This document shows positions 27,901-37,630 of a DNA stretch of 64,000 nucleotides, in pieces. The DNA lies in the NCBI GenBank assembly GCA_916700875.1, contig CAKAKS010000039.1:15101139-15165138 (forward strand), given 5' to 3'. Origin of the DNA: Sebastes aleutianus (taxonomy: Eukaryota > Chordata > Actinopteri > Perciformes > Sebastidae). Numbering within the stretch: position 1 is the first letter of the stretch; each line of letters opens with the position of its first letter. The notes beneath the pieces are model-generated. The model worked only from the letters and a program-made list of their open reading frames with translations. It was not told the origin of the DNA and ran no database searches. Made by a program: the position numbers and the translations under genes.

Positions 27901-29222
27901 CGGTTATGGAATATTTGCCAAACGATGCCCAAAATATTCTGCACTTTAAACCTAAGATATCAGCCCTGATGTCATACATTGTCATCCCAGAAAATGCAGC
28001 ACCATGTAGCCCTTCACTGGAGAGCAGCCAGTGTGAAAAAGAGAGATTGAGCCAGTAACTTAAAGGAATGTTGCTCCTCTATCTTGGGACTGTCTGTTGT
28101 GTGACTGAGTTGCCAGCCTGGACTTAGAGGAGGTGTTGAGCTGAGCTGAGCCAGACCAGGCCAGAGGGAAGGAAAGGCCAGTCCCATGCAGGAAACTGAT
28201 AACAGCCTGAAGCAGCACTGGAGTGATTCAAGTTCATCACACACACCAGACCTCATCAGAGATTCCACTCATGTTGTTCAAACGTACTCGTAAATTTGTG
28301 AGCCTGGTTCAATAGCTCAGAGCTTATGCCCTTTTTTATCCATAGGAAATCGTTGGAGGGACCCGGTTGGTGTTGAGGCATCATGCCCGGCCAGTTGAGG
28401 AGTTTTTCCTGTTTTTTTTCTTCCTCTTCCTCATAAGAAAATAAAATAAAATGAAATATGGATAAAACAAAATGGAGAGAAAAATCAATTAAAGGTACTA
28501 TTTGTAACAATTTTCATGTATTAATCGCTTTGTATTGCCATTGTGCGTCGTAATGTTAGCTGATGAAGTAATTTGCAAATGGCCAGCTAGTTAGTATCAT
28601 GGAGATTGGACATTACAGATAGTAATTGTGATATATAATTGTAATGTAATGTCACGTCACTGTTTTGGCCGATGCCAATGATGATCGCGCGCGCCTACGG
28701 AGTGCGTGCACGAGCAACAGGATGCTGACTGCAGTTCACTTAACGTCCACTAGTGTCATTAATAACATGGACTTTCTAAAAGTTACATATAGTCCCTTTA
28801 AATAAAGAAAAATAAATAAATAAATAAACAAATAAAGAAAGAAAACTTTCAAATTTGTTCGAGAGCAATGATTTAAAAGGTGCATTTCTCTTTCCCACCT
28901 GCTGCAAAAGGATGATGATTTGAACACACCATAAATTGGCACCGGAAACGTGTCATCATTTTTTTTAATCGTGGTTATACTGGATTTATCAACTCACTGT
29001 GCAACCATAGCAGCCCAAACTGTGCGTCTTTTTTTAATTCTAATTGCATAGTGAACTCTAATAGAATTGGAGGCAGTGAAACAGGATGAATCCTTTTATT
29101 GATCTGACTGTGGCATCTCTCACCTCGATACACTGTCGCTGTCCTTTGGCCCCGTCAATCAACCGGAGCGTGCAGAGGATGAGAGCGCAACTGGCGACGA
29201 ACCAAGCCGAAGAGGACCGCAT
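12138..29222 (-). CDS. elapor2: Endosome/lysosome-associated apoptosis and autophagy regulator 2 (complete, 22 coding exons)
   Basis: Coding exons in 5'-3' order are 29124..29222, 26200..26320, 23590..23779, 23357..23504, 21968..22057, 20594..20699, 20323..20475, 19137..19225, 18861..19041, 18614..18742, 18375..18465, 18167..18269, 17936..18073, 16194..16457, 15917..16090, 15602..15788, 14688..14784, 14503..14604, 14272..14398, 12921..13099, 12307..12475 and 12138..12206. They total 3006 nt (1001 aa plus stop), with GT/AG borders and compatible phases throughout. The start is fixed by an in-frame TGA 9 nt upstream. A signal peptide covers about residues 1-26. A cysteine-rich ectodomain ([44 protein letters not shown]) carries the family's mannose-6-phosphate-receptor-homology region at about 560-860. 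One membrane span lies at about 895-918, followed by FWKKNKR. The tail has YSRL and YEHV, both YxxPhi-type sorting motifs. Family members are type I membrane proteins of Golgi and endolysosomes linked to autophagy. Adjacency to grm3 favours elapor2 over elapor1. The least certain junction is the donor C|GTACTG at 18861. Confidence 0.95.
12921..13099 (-). CDS. elapor2: elapor2 exon 20: membrane-spanning segment
   Basis: This exon (residues about 864-922) starts in phase 0 with [12 protein letters not shown], ends the ectodomain at LPCEG, and encodes the only strong hydrophobic helix of the mature protein ([20 protein letters not shown]). Basic WKKNK follows as a stop-transfer signal. The next exon begins LEYKYSRL, a cytoplasmic tyrosine motif. 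Confidence 0.93.
14937..15532. mobile_element. hAT-like miniature element in elapor2 intron
   Basis: The element is 596 bp with ends TAGGGATACACC and, inverted, TAGGGATGCACC. It is flanked by identical GACAGCAG at 14929-14936 and 15533-15540, a perfect 8-bp target-site duplication. The interior is A/T-rich (TTATTA runs near 15180-15350) and non-coding. Confidence 0.75.
15857..15900. repeat. (GT)n microsatellite
   Basis: An uninterrupted GT tract lies in the short elapor2 intron 15789-15916, close to the exon that ends at 15917. Its length is likely to vary between individuals. Confidence 0.95.
17288..17765. mobile_element. Miniature inverted-repeat element in elapor2 intron
   Basis: The left end AAAGGTACAGTGTGTAAGAT and the inverted right end AAAGGAACAGTGTGTAACAT are near-identical terminal inverted repeats about 480 bp apart. 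The interior has no coding capacity. The superfamily is uncertain; I saw no clear duplication of the target site. Confidence 0.65.
20786..21175. mobile_element. Miniature inverted-repeat element in elapor2 intron
   Basis: The left end AAAGAGGATCTGTTATGC and the inverted right end AAAGGGGACCTATTATGC form a terminal inverted repeat. It is a non-coding element of a type common in fish introns; I am not sure of its superfamily. Confidence 0.6.
22379..22905. mobile_element. Inverted-repeat element with internal 22-bp tandem repeat
   Basis: The ends GGTGCCTTCAAATG are inverted copies of each other (22379-22392 and 22892-22905). The pentamer CTCAT flanks both sides (22374-22378, 22906-22910) as a possible target duplication. 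Just inside the left end a 22-bp unit containing TTTACAACATGGGAAG is repeated three times (about 22407-22470). It lies in an elapor2 intron. Confidence 0.6.
23780..26199 (-). other. elapor2: elapor2 intron, no exon seen
   Basis: This 2.4-kb intron lies between coding exons 2 and 3. I found no additional exon in frame with its neighbours. A GC-rich piece near 24740-24930 stands out in composition and may be a repeat, but I could not define its ends. Confidence 0.6.
27256..27960. repeat. Interspersed repeat in elapor2 intron 1 containing a 54-bp perfect inverted repeat
   Basis: The left part (27256-27420) is a diverged copy of sequence found inverted at about 55780-55955; both contain CTTGCAGATGCC-type sequence and ACAGACCGGAGGAAAAC. 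Inside, 27461-27514 and 27576-27629 are exact reverse complements, 54 bp each, around a 61-bp loop. No protein is encoded. Confidence 0.7.
28489..28801. mobile_element. TTAA-flanked miniature element (piggyBac-like)
   Basis: The element is bounded by TTAA at 28489-28492 and 28798-28801. Its ends TTAAAGGTACTATTTGTAAC and, inverted, TTAAAGGGACTATATGTAAC are terminal inverted repeats. It is 313 bp and non-coding. The termini resemble those of the larger element at 57039-58281, suggesting one family. Confidence 0.65.
29124..29222 (-). CDS. elapor2: elapor2 exon 1: start codon and signal peptide
   Basis: The 33-codon segment starts MRSSSAWF and has a hydrophobic core [14 protein letters not shown], a typical signal peptide with likely cleavage near DGAKG. 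It ends CIE in phase 0 before GTGAGA. An in-frame TGA lies three codons upstream. The exon was found by reading the minus strand; the longer plus-strand open frame here is its antisense shadow. Sequence up to about 29480 should contain the 5' UTR and promoter. Confidence 0.85.
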
Positions 29223-29961
29223 TGTGGATCATCCAGAGAGGAGGGGAGAGAGGAAAAACAACAACAACCTCTGTCCAAGGATGGATGATTGTATGATAAA
29301 CCTGATGCTGGGTAATGCTGGGTCAGATGCTGTAGTCGACACCTTGCTTCTGTCGCCTCTTGTCGGGCAGATTGTAACCCTCACCACCTGCGATTATTCC
29401 CCCAGACTGGTGCGCTCCAGGGCTGCCTCATCACAAGCAAGCCAGGCAGAGGATAAGAGCGCTTCCGGTTAAGGTTTTCAAAGTAAAATTCGCGATGCAA
29501 AAGTGAGGGAATCCTTGGGTCATGAGTTTATTTTTTCATGCCTGTTTTTTTTCCTTTAATTCTTAAATAATTTTATTTATATGCACCCCGGTGTTCTTTA
29601 CCAAATTTTTCCTCAAGATTAACATTTTGTTTGCATTACATCTATTTATATATTTTATACTTCTAGTGTAACACTTGTTTATATTTATTTATTACATCTA
29701 CCCTATCTATTTTACAAGTGCAATTACCTGTTTACATTACATCTATTTTTTATATTTTATCCTTCTAGTGTAACACTTCTGTTTATATTTATTTATTACA
29801 TCTACTTTACCTGTTTTATTTGCTTTATATAACTGTGTGTGTGTGTTTTATTTAATACAATGACAATAAAGCTTTCTATTTTATTCTATTCTATTCTTTG
29901 TCACTTTATTTTGAAGGCGAAATAGTAATTGGTCTGACTATAATGTGCTGACTTGATGAAG

Positions 29962-30063
<102 letters not shown>

Positions 30064-30679
30064 CTTTAACCACCGGCTCTGACGCTCCTATGACGTCGCT
30101 CAGGAAAAAAATATTATATCTTTTTTTTTTTTATTTGCATATATAAAACTGCACAAAATCCCGTCAATGAAAAAAAAAAAAAAAAACGTGTCAGGAGAGG
30201 TCAAGAAGCCACAGGCTTATCCAAAGGATATTTTGTTATCGTGTAGCTGTGACCAAAGAATAAAGGAATTATGCGCAATATAATTGTTTAGCTATATGTA
30301 TTTAGGTTACTTAAAATAAAGGCCTATTATAAAATGAAAGGCAAGTTAACTGTCTCTAGATTTGTTCAGGCTAATGTTACTGTGAGAATAGATATTTTGA
30401 AAGCTGCATTTTGTCCATATCTTGAAAACAGCTTCGGTGAGATGATGATGCAGTGTATTGTTCTTAAATGCCAAATATTGTAGTGCATATCACTGACCGC
30501 CAGAGGGAAGTCAAGCACTGCAACCCTTCATCACAGAGGCTGCTGTGTTATTTATCTGCCTATAATGAACACATTCACTTTGTATTTTCGTGCCTAAATG
30601 GGGTGACTTTCATAGACATAAAATGTGTTATTTACATCCATGGAGGTCTGGTTTAGTGAGCAGGAGTTAGTCCAGCAAA

Positions 30680-31790
30680 CTGTATCTAAAAACCCTCTGA
30701 GACCCACAATTGACCTGTTTCTTGTTCTTTATTCAGGGGGTACAGGGGGTCTTTAGGGGGAGATAGCAGGTCAACATAAGATGTCATATAGAAGTGGTGT
30801 ACATCATCTGAAAGCTGGGAACCTGACGATTAATTTGAGATGCAGCTCGACACTGTGTGACAAGTTGTTCTAGTCATAAATCTGAAATAAACATGAATGA
30901 ATCAATTAATTTATTAAAATAAATTGTAAAAGTGTAAACGGGCTAAGAACATTATGATAGAAGTATATGATGGCCATTCCCGTGCTCCAGTATGTCTCAT
31001 AAGTTGTTCCATTCTTTTTACCAATCAAGAATTGATAAAAAATGATCTATTATCCCTCCAAAATACCACATTAAGACACCAAGACCTCGAGGAACACCAT
31101 AGAAAAAGCCATGCTGCGATTTGGTATCTAAAACTTTTGACATTTTGAGATTTCTGCAAGAATTGCATTTTTTCGGCGATTGGATGGCGAGCACTTCTGT
31201 TCTGGAAACTGCTCAGAAACCCCCTTATTGTCAATCTACCTAGGAAAGCCATCCATCCTCTGAATGCTCTACACTAGGACTCCAGTTTGTTGTGACTGTT
31301 TAGGGACCCCAGTATGCAGATATATTCAAACACATCATTTTTAGAATAGGCAAAAATAACACATTCGTACTGCATTAAAAAAACTACAGTTTTTGCCCCA
31401 AACTGCATGCAATTATCATAAAGTGGGCATGTGTGTAAAGGGGAGACTCGTGGGTACCCATAGAACCCATTTTCATTCACATATCTTGAGGTCAGGGGTC
31501 AAGGGACCCTTTTGAAAATGGCCATGCCAGTTTTTCCTCGTCAAAATTTAGCCTAAATTTGGAGTGTTATTTAGCTGCCAATAAGTCTTAATGCTTCATA
31601 CAGTATCATACAGAGGTACAGTTAAATAAGGCGAAACAAGAATTGTGTTATAGTAAAATAGTGTGCATCTGTGAATCTCCAGTTTATAAGGAAAACATAT
31701 GAAACCATTATTACTTTACCTGTAACAGTTCATTATTTGAGTCAATTGAGTCTTTATTGTGAGTTTTTGAGGAAACATTACATTAGTGAA

Positions 31791-31828
<38 letters not shown>

Positions 31829-31950
31829 ATGATTCAGTTGTTCATCATCAAAATATTGTGTCAACTTGGAGAACTCAATTTTTGTTATGACCCGTTAAAT
31901 AAATCAATTTTACAACATTTTGTGTGTTTCATAGATAGTGTGAGAGTGAA
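30680..31950. other. Intergenic DNA with probable old repeat
   Basis: No gene is recognisable between the elapor2 promoter and zinc-finger gene A. The segment about 30690-31610 reads like a decayed transposon. An AT dinucleotide tract lies at about 31793-31824. A candidate poly(A) signal for gene A is AATAAA on minus (31753-31758). Confidence 0.4.
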
Positions 31951-31991
31951 GAAATAACAGACCGTAGAATGCCATAGTTGACCAATCAGAA

Positions 31992-33524
31992 TCAAGTATT
32001 CAACTGCTTCTCACCTGTGTGGGTTCTCATGTGGGCTTTCAAAACATAACTAAATTTAAAATCGTTCCCACATGTTTTGCAAGTATACGGCTTCTCACCT
32101 GTGTGGATTTTCACGTGGTCTCTCAAGTTACTGCTACATCTGAAATCTTTCCCACATGTTTTACAAGTATACGGCTTCTCACCTGTGTGGATTCTCATAT
32201 GCCTCGTCAAAACCATAGCTTCACTGAATCTTTTCCCGCAGGCTTTGCAAAGATAAGGCTTCTCACCTGTGTGGGTTCTAATGTGGCCATTCAAGTTACT
32301 ACTACTTTTGAAATCTTTCCCACATGTTTTGCAAGTATACGGCTTCTCACCTGTGTGGATTCTCATGTGGACTTTCAAGACATTATTAAATTTAAAATCC
32401 TTCCCACATGTTTTGCAAGTATACGGCTTCTCACCTGTGTGGATTTTCATGTGGTCTTTCAAGTTACTGCTACATCTGAAATCTTTCCCACATGTTTTAC
32501 AAGTATACGGCTTCTCACCTGTGTGGATTCTCATATGCCTTGTCAACGCTGAATTGACTCTGAATCTTTTCACACATCGTTTGCAAGAATATGGCCTCTC
32601 ACCTGTGTGGATTCTCAGATGTGCCTGCAATCGTGACTTATTCTTAAAAGCTTTCTCACACGTGTCACATTTGAAAGTCTTCTCACCTGTGTGAGTATTA
32701 CAGAGAATCGTTGACATAGTAGGACTATATGCATCGTTAGTGTGACTGTTGCTGTTGTGATGTTGGTTCTGTTGTTTTGGCTCTGCATTTCTAGTTGATC
32801 CTGAGTCTCCAGGCTTGCCTCCTTTCTGATCTTGGCTCTCAGCTTCATGAGAGTTGTGAGAGAGGAGCTGCTGGTCACTGTTTGGTTCTGATACTACAGA
32901 GCTTTTAACTGAAATGTAGCTGAAAGGCTTTTCCTCCACCACACTCTGAGTTTTATCGATACTAAAGTCCAGAGTCTGATCTTCACTGTGGTCACTTTCC
33001 TCATTAGTAGGAGTCAACATAAAGGCATCAGTCTCCTGCTTCAGTACAAGCTGCTCTCCCTCCTCACTGGTGCAGAGTTCCTCCTGTTCCTCTTTAATCT
33101 GTGGAGGCTCTGGGTCCTCTTGGTCCAGACTGGAGTTCCTCTCCTGAATACAGAGCTGCTGGTCAGCGAGAACCTCCTCATCCTCCTCCTCCTCCTCCTC
33201 CTTACAGACATGTTGCTGTGGGAGCTCTGGAGGACAGAGAACAAAAGAAACAGGATAGTACTGTGATGAGAGAAAAACAATAAGACATTATGATCCTATA
33301 TGAGTCAGACTCCTCGGTTAGCTTTTAAAGAACCATTGAAGGTTTCACTCACCTAATCTGTTTAACTGTATTTCAGGTTTCCAAACGACATCCAGCAGTC
33401 TGCGCTGACGATCAATCTCTTCCTCGTACTCGACGATAGTTGTTTCATAAACTCTGAATATCTCTTCAGCAGCAGCAGTTAGTCGCTCGTTGACAAACTC
33501 TCTCAGACTCTGAACTGCAGACAT
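31992..33524 (-). CDS. C2H2 zinc-finger protein A (8 fingers)
   Basis: Coding segments are 33353..33524 (exon 1) and 31992..33226 (exon 2), 468 aa. Exon 1 encodes a 57-residue module starting [20 protein letters not shown] with a glutamate-rich, probably helical core ([12 protein letters not shown]) and ending [10 protein letters not shown]. Phase 1 joins to [11 protein letters not shown] in exon 2, which follows CTCCAG. An acidic spacer with a GAG-repeat-encoded Glu run and one DHSEDQTLD block leads to eight tandem fingers (about 239-463) with TGEKP linkers and CKTCGK cores, ending GEKQLNT. Only one DHSEDQTLD block is present, as in E, G and I. The intron is just 126 bp and lacks the GATA-tailed insertion of B, C, D and F. 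It is probably a nuclear DNA-binding regulator; targets are unknown. The 3' flank similarity to the other units breaks near 31950. Confidence 0.9.
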
Positions 33525-33635
33525 TGTTGTTTAATTACAACTGAGATAATTATCTGAATCTACAACTACAGTATCATCTCCCTGCTAGTTCAACACATAC
33601 CTCATACATTGAAGCTACACACGATGATGTTGTTT

Positions 33636-33642
33636 ACTTCCG
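33636..33642 (-). promoter_or_regulatory. ETS-like site upstream of gene A
   Basis: CGGAAGT on the minus strand lies 112 bp upstream of the start codon, inside a block conserved in the 5' flanks of all cluster genes except H. CGGAAGT is the core recognised by ETS/GABP factors; binding here is an inference. Confidence 0.45.
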
Positions 33643-33746
33643 CTGGGTGTCACATTGATGAGTTCCGACAGTGGACGTGAGGGAGCTTTTTTCTTTCCGC
33701 TTTCAACTGATGGCATTTTATTAAAAACTAGTGTTTAACATCAATA

Positions 33747-34185
33747 GCAAGGATGTTCATCCAGTGATTTGTTGCAACAACGATTTGGAGTTGAAACCAA
33801 TAAATGTGTATTTTGTGATGATACTGAAACTACTGATCATTTATTTGTTTTCATTGTATGTATTCTGGAGCTTTATGGTTTGATGATATACATGACTGGC
33901 TTTTCACAAAAGTTTCTCATCTGGGAAACTTCTCTCAAAAGGACGTTGTTTATGGTCTTGTCATGGACAACAACAAAGATGACTTTCTGGTGAATAACAT
34001 TCTCATTCTTGGAAAATGTTATTTGCACAAATCCAAGTATATTAAAGTGAAACCTATAGGTTTAATGTGTTTCATTCTGAGTTTATTTCTTATATAAAAG
34101 CCCTTAAAGTCATGAAAAACAAAAATGCATTGAAACTTCTCTGTATAATAGAAGAATATGAATTACAGGTACAGTCCTAGCCCTT
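33747..34185 (+). mobile_element. 5'-truncated L1-like LINE fragment, unit A/B
   Basis: Two overlapping frames encode the C-terminal zinc-knuckle region of a LINE reverse-transcriptase protein: NKCVFCDDTETTDHLF, then in the shifted frame WFDDIHDWLFTKVSHLG and NNILILG. A small deletion separates the frames, so it is dead. It lies antisense to the zinc-finger genes just upstream of exon 1 of gene A, and recurs at 36822, 40568 and 47335. Confidence 0.75.
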
Positions 34186-34232
34186 AATTTAATTTATTAT
34201 TATTTTCATGTATCATTTTACATGAACCCCGA

Positions 34233-34282
34233 CAGGGTGAGCAGGACCCCGTCATGAAGCAGAGGGGTCAGGAATCACCCTG
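34233..34282. other. Conserved stem-loop in 3' flank of gene B
   Basis: CAGGGTGA pairs with TCACCCTG, and GACCCC pairs with GGGGTC, in a 50-bp imperfect inverted repeat downstream of the poly(A) signal. Copies occur at 37307-37356, 41054-41103, 47222-47271, 50472-50521, 54647-54696 and 59056-59104, with a degraded one near 55167. Confidence 0.65.
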
Positions 34283-34536
34283 AAAGGATTCATTTCGCAA
34301 AAATGACCGTCTCACTGTGCATTATCCCGCTTATTACACAGCTACTTACTAAAGTAATCAATAACTTGAACCAAATTTTGGTTTAAAAATGATTTTATTG
34401 CTTCCACTAATAAAAATTGTCATCTCATTGTGAACAAAGATCAGAACTGCGCCCATAGCAACGATCTGATATCCATAGCAACAGTCTGCTATGAAGAAAT
34501 AACAGACCGTAGAATGCCATAGTTGACCAATCAGAA

Positions 34537-36040
34537 TCAAGTATTCAACGGCTTCTCACCTGTGTGGGTTCTCATGTGGACTTTCAAAACATTACTATAT
34601 TTAAAATTTTTCCCACATGTTTTGCAAGTATACGGCTTCTCATCTGTGTGGATTTTCACGTGGTCTTTCAAGTTACTAGTACATCTGAAATCTTTCCCAC
34701 ATGTTTTACAAGTATATGGCTTCTCACCTGTGTGGATTTTCATATGTCTTGTCAATTTTGTAGCTTCACAGTATCCTTTCCCGCAGGTTTTGCAAAGGTA
34801 CGGCTTCTCACCTGTGTGGATTCTCATGTGGGCACTCAATGAACTGTTACGAGTGAACGCTTTCTCACATGTTTTGCAAGTATACGGCTTCTCACCTGTG
34901 TGGATTCTCATGTGGACTTTCAAGTGACTGTTAATTTTGAAATCTTTCCCACATGTTTTGCATGTATACGGCTTTGCACCTGTGTGGATTCTCATGTGGA
35001 TTCTCAAGTAACTGCTTTTAGTGAAAGTTCCCCCACATGTTTTGCAAGAATATGGCCTCTCACCTGTGTGGACTCTCATGTGGGCACTCAATGTATTGTA
35101 ACGAGTGAAATCTTTCCCACATGTTTTGCAAGTATATGGCTTCTCACCTGTGTGTGTTCTCATGTGGACTTTCAAGCGACTCTGAATTTTGAAATCTTTC
35201 CCACATGTTTTGCAAGAATATGGCCTCTCACCTGTGTGTATTATCAGATGTGCCTGCAATCGTGATTTATTCTTAAAAGCTTTCTCACGCGTGTCACATT
35301 TGAAAGTCTTCTCACCTGTGTGAGTATTACAGTGAATCTTTGACATAGTAGGGCTATATACATCGTTAGTGTGACTGTTGCTGTTGTGATGTTGGTTCTG
35401 TTGTTTTGACTCTGCATTTCTAGTTGATCCTGAGTCTCCAGGCTTGCCTCCTTTCTGATCTTGGCTCTCAGCTTCATGAGAGTTGTGAGAGAGGAGCTGC
35501 TGGTCACTGTTTGGTTCTGATACTACAGAGCTTTTAACTGAATTGTGGCTTAAAGGATTTTCCTCCACCACACTCTGAGTTTCAGTGATTCTCAAGTCCA
35601 GAGTCTGATCTTCACTGTGGTCTGAAATGTAGCTGAAAGGCTTTTCCTCAAATGCACTCTGAATTTTTGTGATTCTCAAGTCCAGAGTCTGATCTTCACT
35701 GTGGTCACTTTCCTCATTAGTAGGAGTCAACATAAAGGCATCAGTCTCCTGCTTCAGTACAAGCTGCTCTCCCTCCTCACTGGTGCAGAGTTCCTCCTGT
35801 TCCTCTTTAATCTGTGGAGGCTCTGGGTCCTCTTGGTCCAGACTGGAGATCCTCTCCTGAATACAGAGCTGCTGGTCAGCGAGAACCTCCTCCTCCTCCT
35901 CCTCCTCCTCCTCCTCCTTACAGACATGTTGCTGTGGGAGCTCTGGAGGACAGAGAACAAAAGAAACAGGATATTACTGTGATGAGAGAAAACAAAGACA
36001 TCTGAGCAGAAAAATACAACGTGTTAGTCTTTAAACCATC

Positions 36041-36078
<38 letters not shown>

Positions 36079-36617
36079 TAACTTTATTGATCCTGAGGGA
36101 AATTCAAGTTTCCAGCATCACAGTTCCATAGTGCAAAACATGTTAGTAAAAAGGCAGTAAAAAAGTTAGTAGTGCAAAGTACAAAAAAACATACCAGATA
36201 TAAAAATACAAGGAGATGAAGAAAACTGTAAAAGTGAATATAGTGCATAGTAACAAGCTGTGATATAGGACTATTAAAAAAATGAATATAGTGCAGAAGA
36301 GACTGTTAAAAATGAATATAGTGCAGGTAACTCCAGTAGTTTAGTCTATGAAAGTGCACTGTGTGCATTATCATGATTATATGATGATCTTACATGAGTC
36401 AGACTCCTCTGTTAGCTTTTAAAGACCATTGAAGGTTTTACTCACCTAGTCTGTTTAACTGTATTTCAGGTTTCCAAACGACATCCAGCAGTCTGCGCTG
36501 ACGATCAATCTCTTCCTCGTACTCGACGATAGTTGTTTCATAAACTCTGAATATCTCTTCAGCAGCAGCAGTTAGTCGCTCGTTGACAAACTCTCTCAAC
36601 TTCTGAACTGCAGACAT
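34537..36617 (-). CDS. C2H2 zinc-finger protein B (9 fingers, first degenerate)
   Basis: Coding segments are 36446..36617 and 34537..35942, 525 aa. It has the same two-exon design as gene A. The exon 2 spacer holds two copies of a [13 protein letters not shown] block (the duplicated-spacer subfamily with C, D and F). Fingers occupy about 268-520. The first has CDTREK, with the second zinc cysteine replaced by Arg, so it probably does not fold; eight intact fingers follow, including [18 protein letters not shown] and EATKLTRH types. The protein ends GEKPLNT. The intron (35943-36445) carries a GATA tract and LINE 3' end. A poly(A) signal AATAAA on minus lies at 34394-34399. Likely a nuclear DNA-binding protein; binding site unknown. 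Confidence 0.9.
36041..36330. mobile_element. LINE 3' end with GATA tail in gene B intron
   Basis: A (GATA)n tract at about 36041-36078 is followed by antisense sequence reading, on the minus strand, TTTCCCTCAGGATCAATAAA and a (TATC)n tail. The same insertion occurs in C, D, F and I introns and after gene G (about 54050-54345), where it is preceded by reverse-transcriptase-like coding remnants. Confidence 0.7.
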
Positions 36618-36709
36618 TGTTGTTTAATTACAACTGAGATAATTATCTGACCTACAACTACAGTATCATCTCCCTGCTAGTTCAACACATACAAACGATG
36701 ATGTTGTTT

Positions 36710-36716
36710 ACTTCCG
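36710..36716 (-). promoter_or_regulatory. ETS-like site upstream of gene B
   Basis: CGGAAGT on minus lies 93 bp upstream of the gene B start codon, at the same relative place as in the other units. Confidence 0.4.
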
Positions 36717-36821
36717 ATGTGTGTCACATTGATGAGTTCCGACAGTGGAAGTGAGGGAGCATTTTTCATTCCGCTTTCAACTGAAGGCATTTTTATTAAA
36801 AACTAGTGTTTAACATCAATA

Positions 36822-37255
36822 GCAAGGATGTTCATCCAGTGATTTGTTGCAACAACGATTTGGAGTTGAAACCAATAAATGTGTATTTTGTGATGATACT
36901 GAAACTACCGATCATTTATTTGTTTTCATTGTATGTATTCTGGAGCTTTATGGTTTGATGATATACATGACTGGCTTTTCACAAAAGTTTCTCATCTGGG
37001 AAAATTTTCTCAAAAGGACGTTGTTTATGGTCTTGTTATGGATAATAACAAAGATGACTTTCTGGTGAATAACATTCTCATTCTTGGAAGATTTTATTGC
37101 ACAAATCCAAGTATATTAAAGTGAAACCTATAGGTTTAATGTGTTTCATTCTGAGTTTCTTTCTTATATAAAAGCCCTTAAAGTCATGAAAAACAAAAAC
37201 GCATTGAAACTTCTCTGTATAATAGAAGAATGTGAATTACAGGTACAGTCCTAGC
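36822..37255 (+). mobile_element. L1-like LINE fragment, unit B/C
   Basis: This is a near-identical copy of the fragment at 33747-34185, with the same internal frame break and the same position antisense and upstream of a zinc-finger exon 1 (gene B). It was therefore copied with the duplicated unit rather than inserted independently. Confidence 0.75.
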
Positions 37256-37630
37256 CCTTAATTTAATTTATTATTATTTTCATGTATCATTTTACATGAA
37301 CCCCGACAGGGTGAGCAGGACCCCGTCATGAAGCGGAGGGGTCATGAATCACCCTGAAAGGATTCATTTCGCAAAAATGACCGTCTCACTGTGCATTATC
37401 CTGCTTATTACACAGCTACTTTCAAAAGAAATCAATAACTTGAACCAAATTTTGGTTTAAAAATGATTTTATTGCTCCCACTAATAAAAATTGTCATCTC
37501 ATTGTGAACAGAGATCAGAACTGCGTCCGTAGCAACGATCTGATATCCATAGCAACGATCTGATATCCATAGCAACAGTCTGCTATGAAGAAATAACAGA
37601 CCGTAGAATGCCATAGTTGACCAATCAGAA

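Noticed and set aside
29086..29472. Plus-strand open frame of 128 codons
   Set aside because: It is antisense to the 5' UTR and signal-peptide exon of elapor2, resembles no protein and has no splice partners.
32019..32694. Long plus-strand frames rich in [21 protein letters not shown] repeats, and their equivalents across every zinc-finger exon
   Set aside because: They are the reverse complement of tandem 84-bp fingers; the repetition comes from the finger array, not from a gene.
33101..33283. Arg-, Pro- or Leu-rich small frames at the start of each exon 2
   Set aside because: They are other-frame readings of the GAG repeat and acidic spacer of the real genes.
33769..34097. Small host gene with a CxxC motif, repeated at 36844 and 40591
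   Set aside because: The pattern matches the C-terminal zinc knuckle of LINE reverse transcriptase and is frame-broken identically in each copy.
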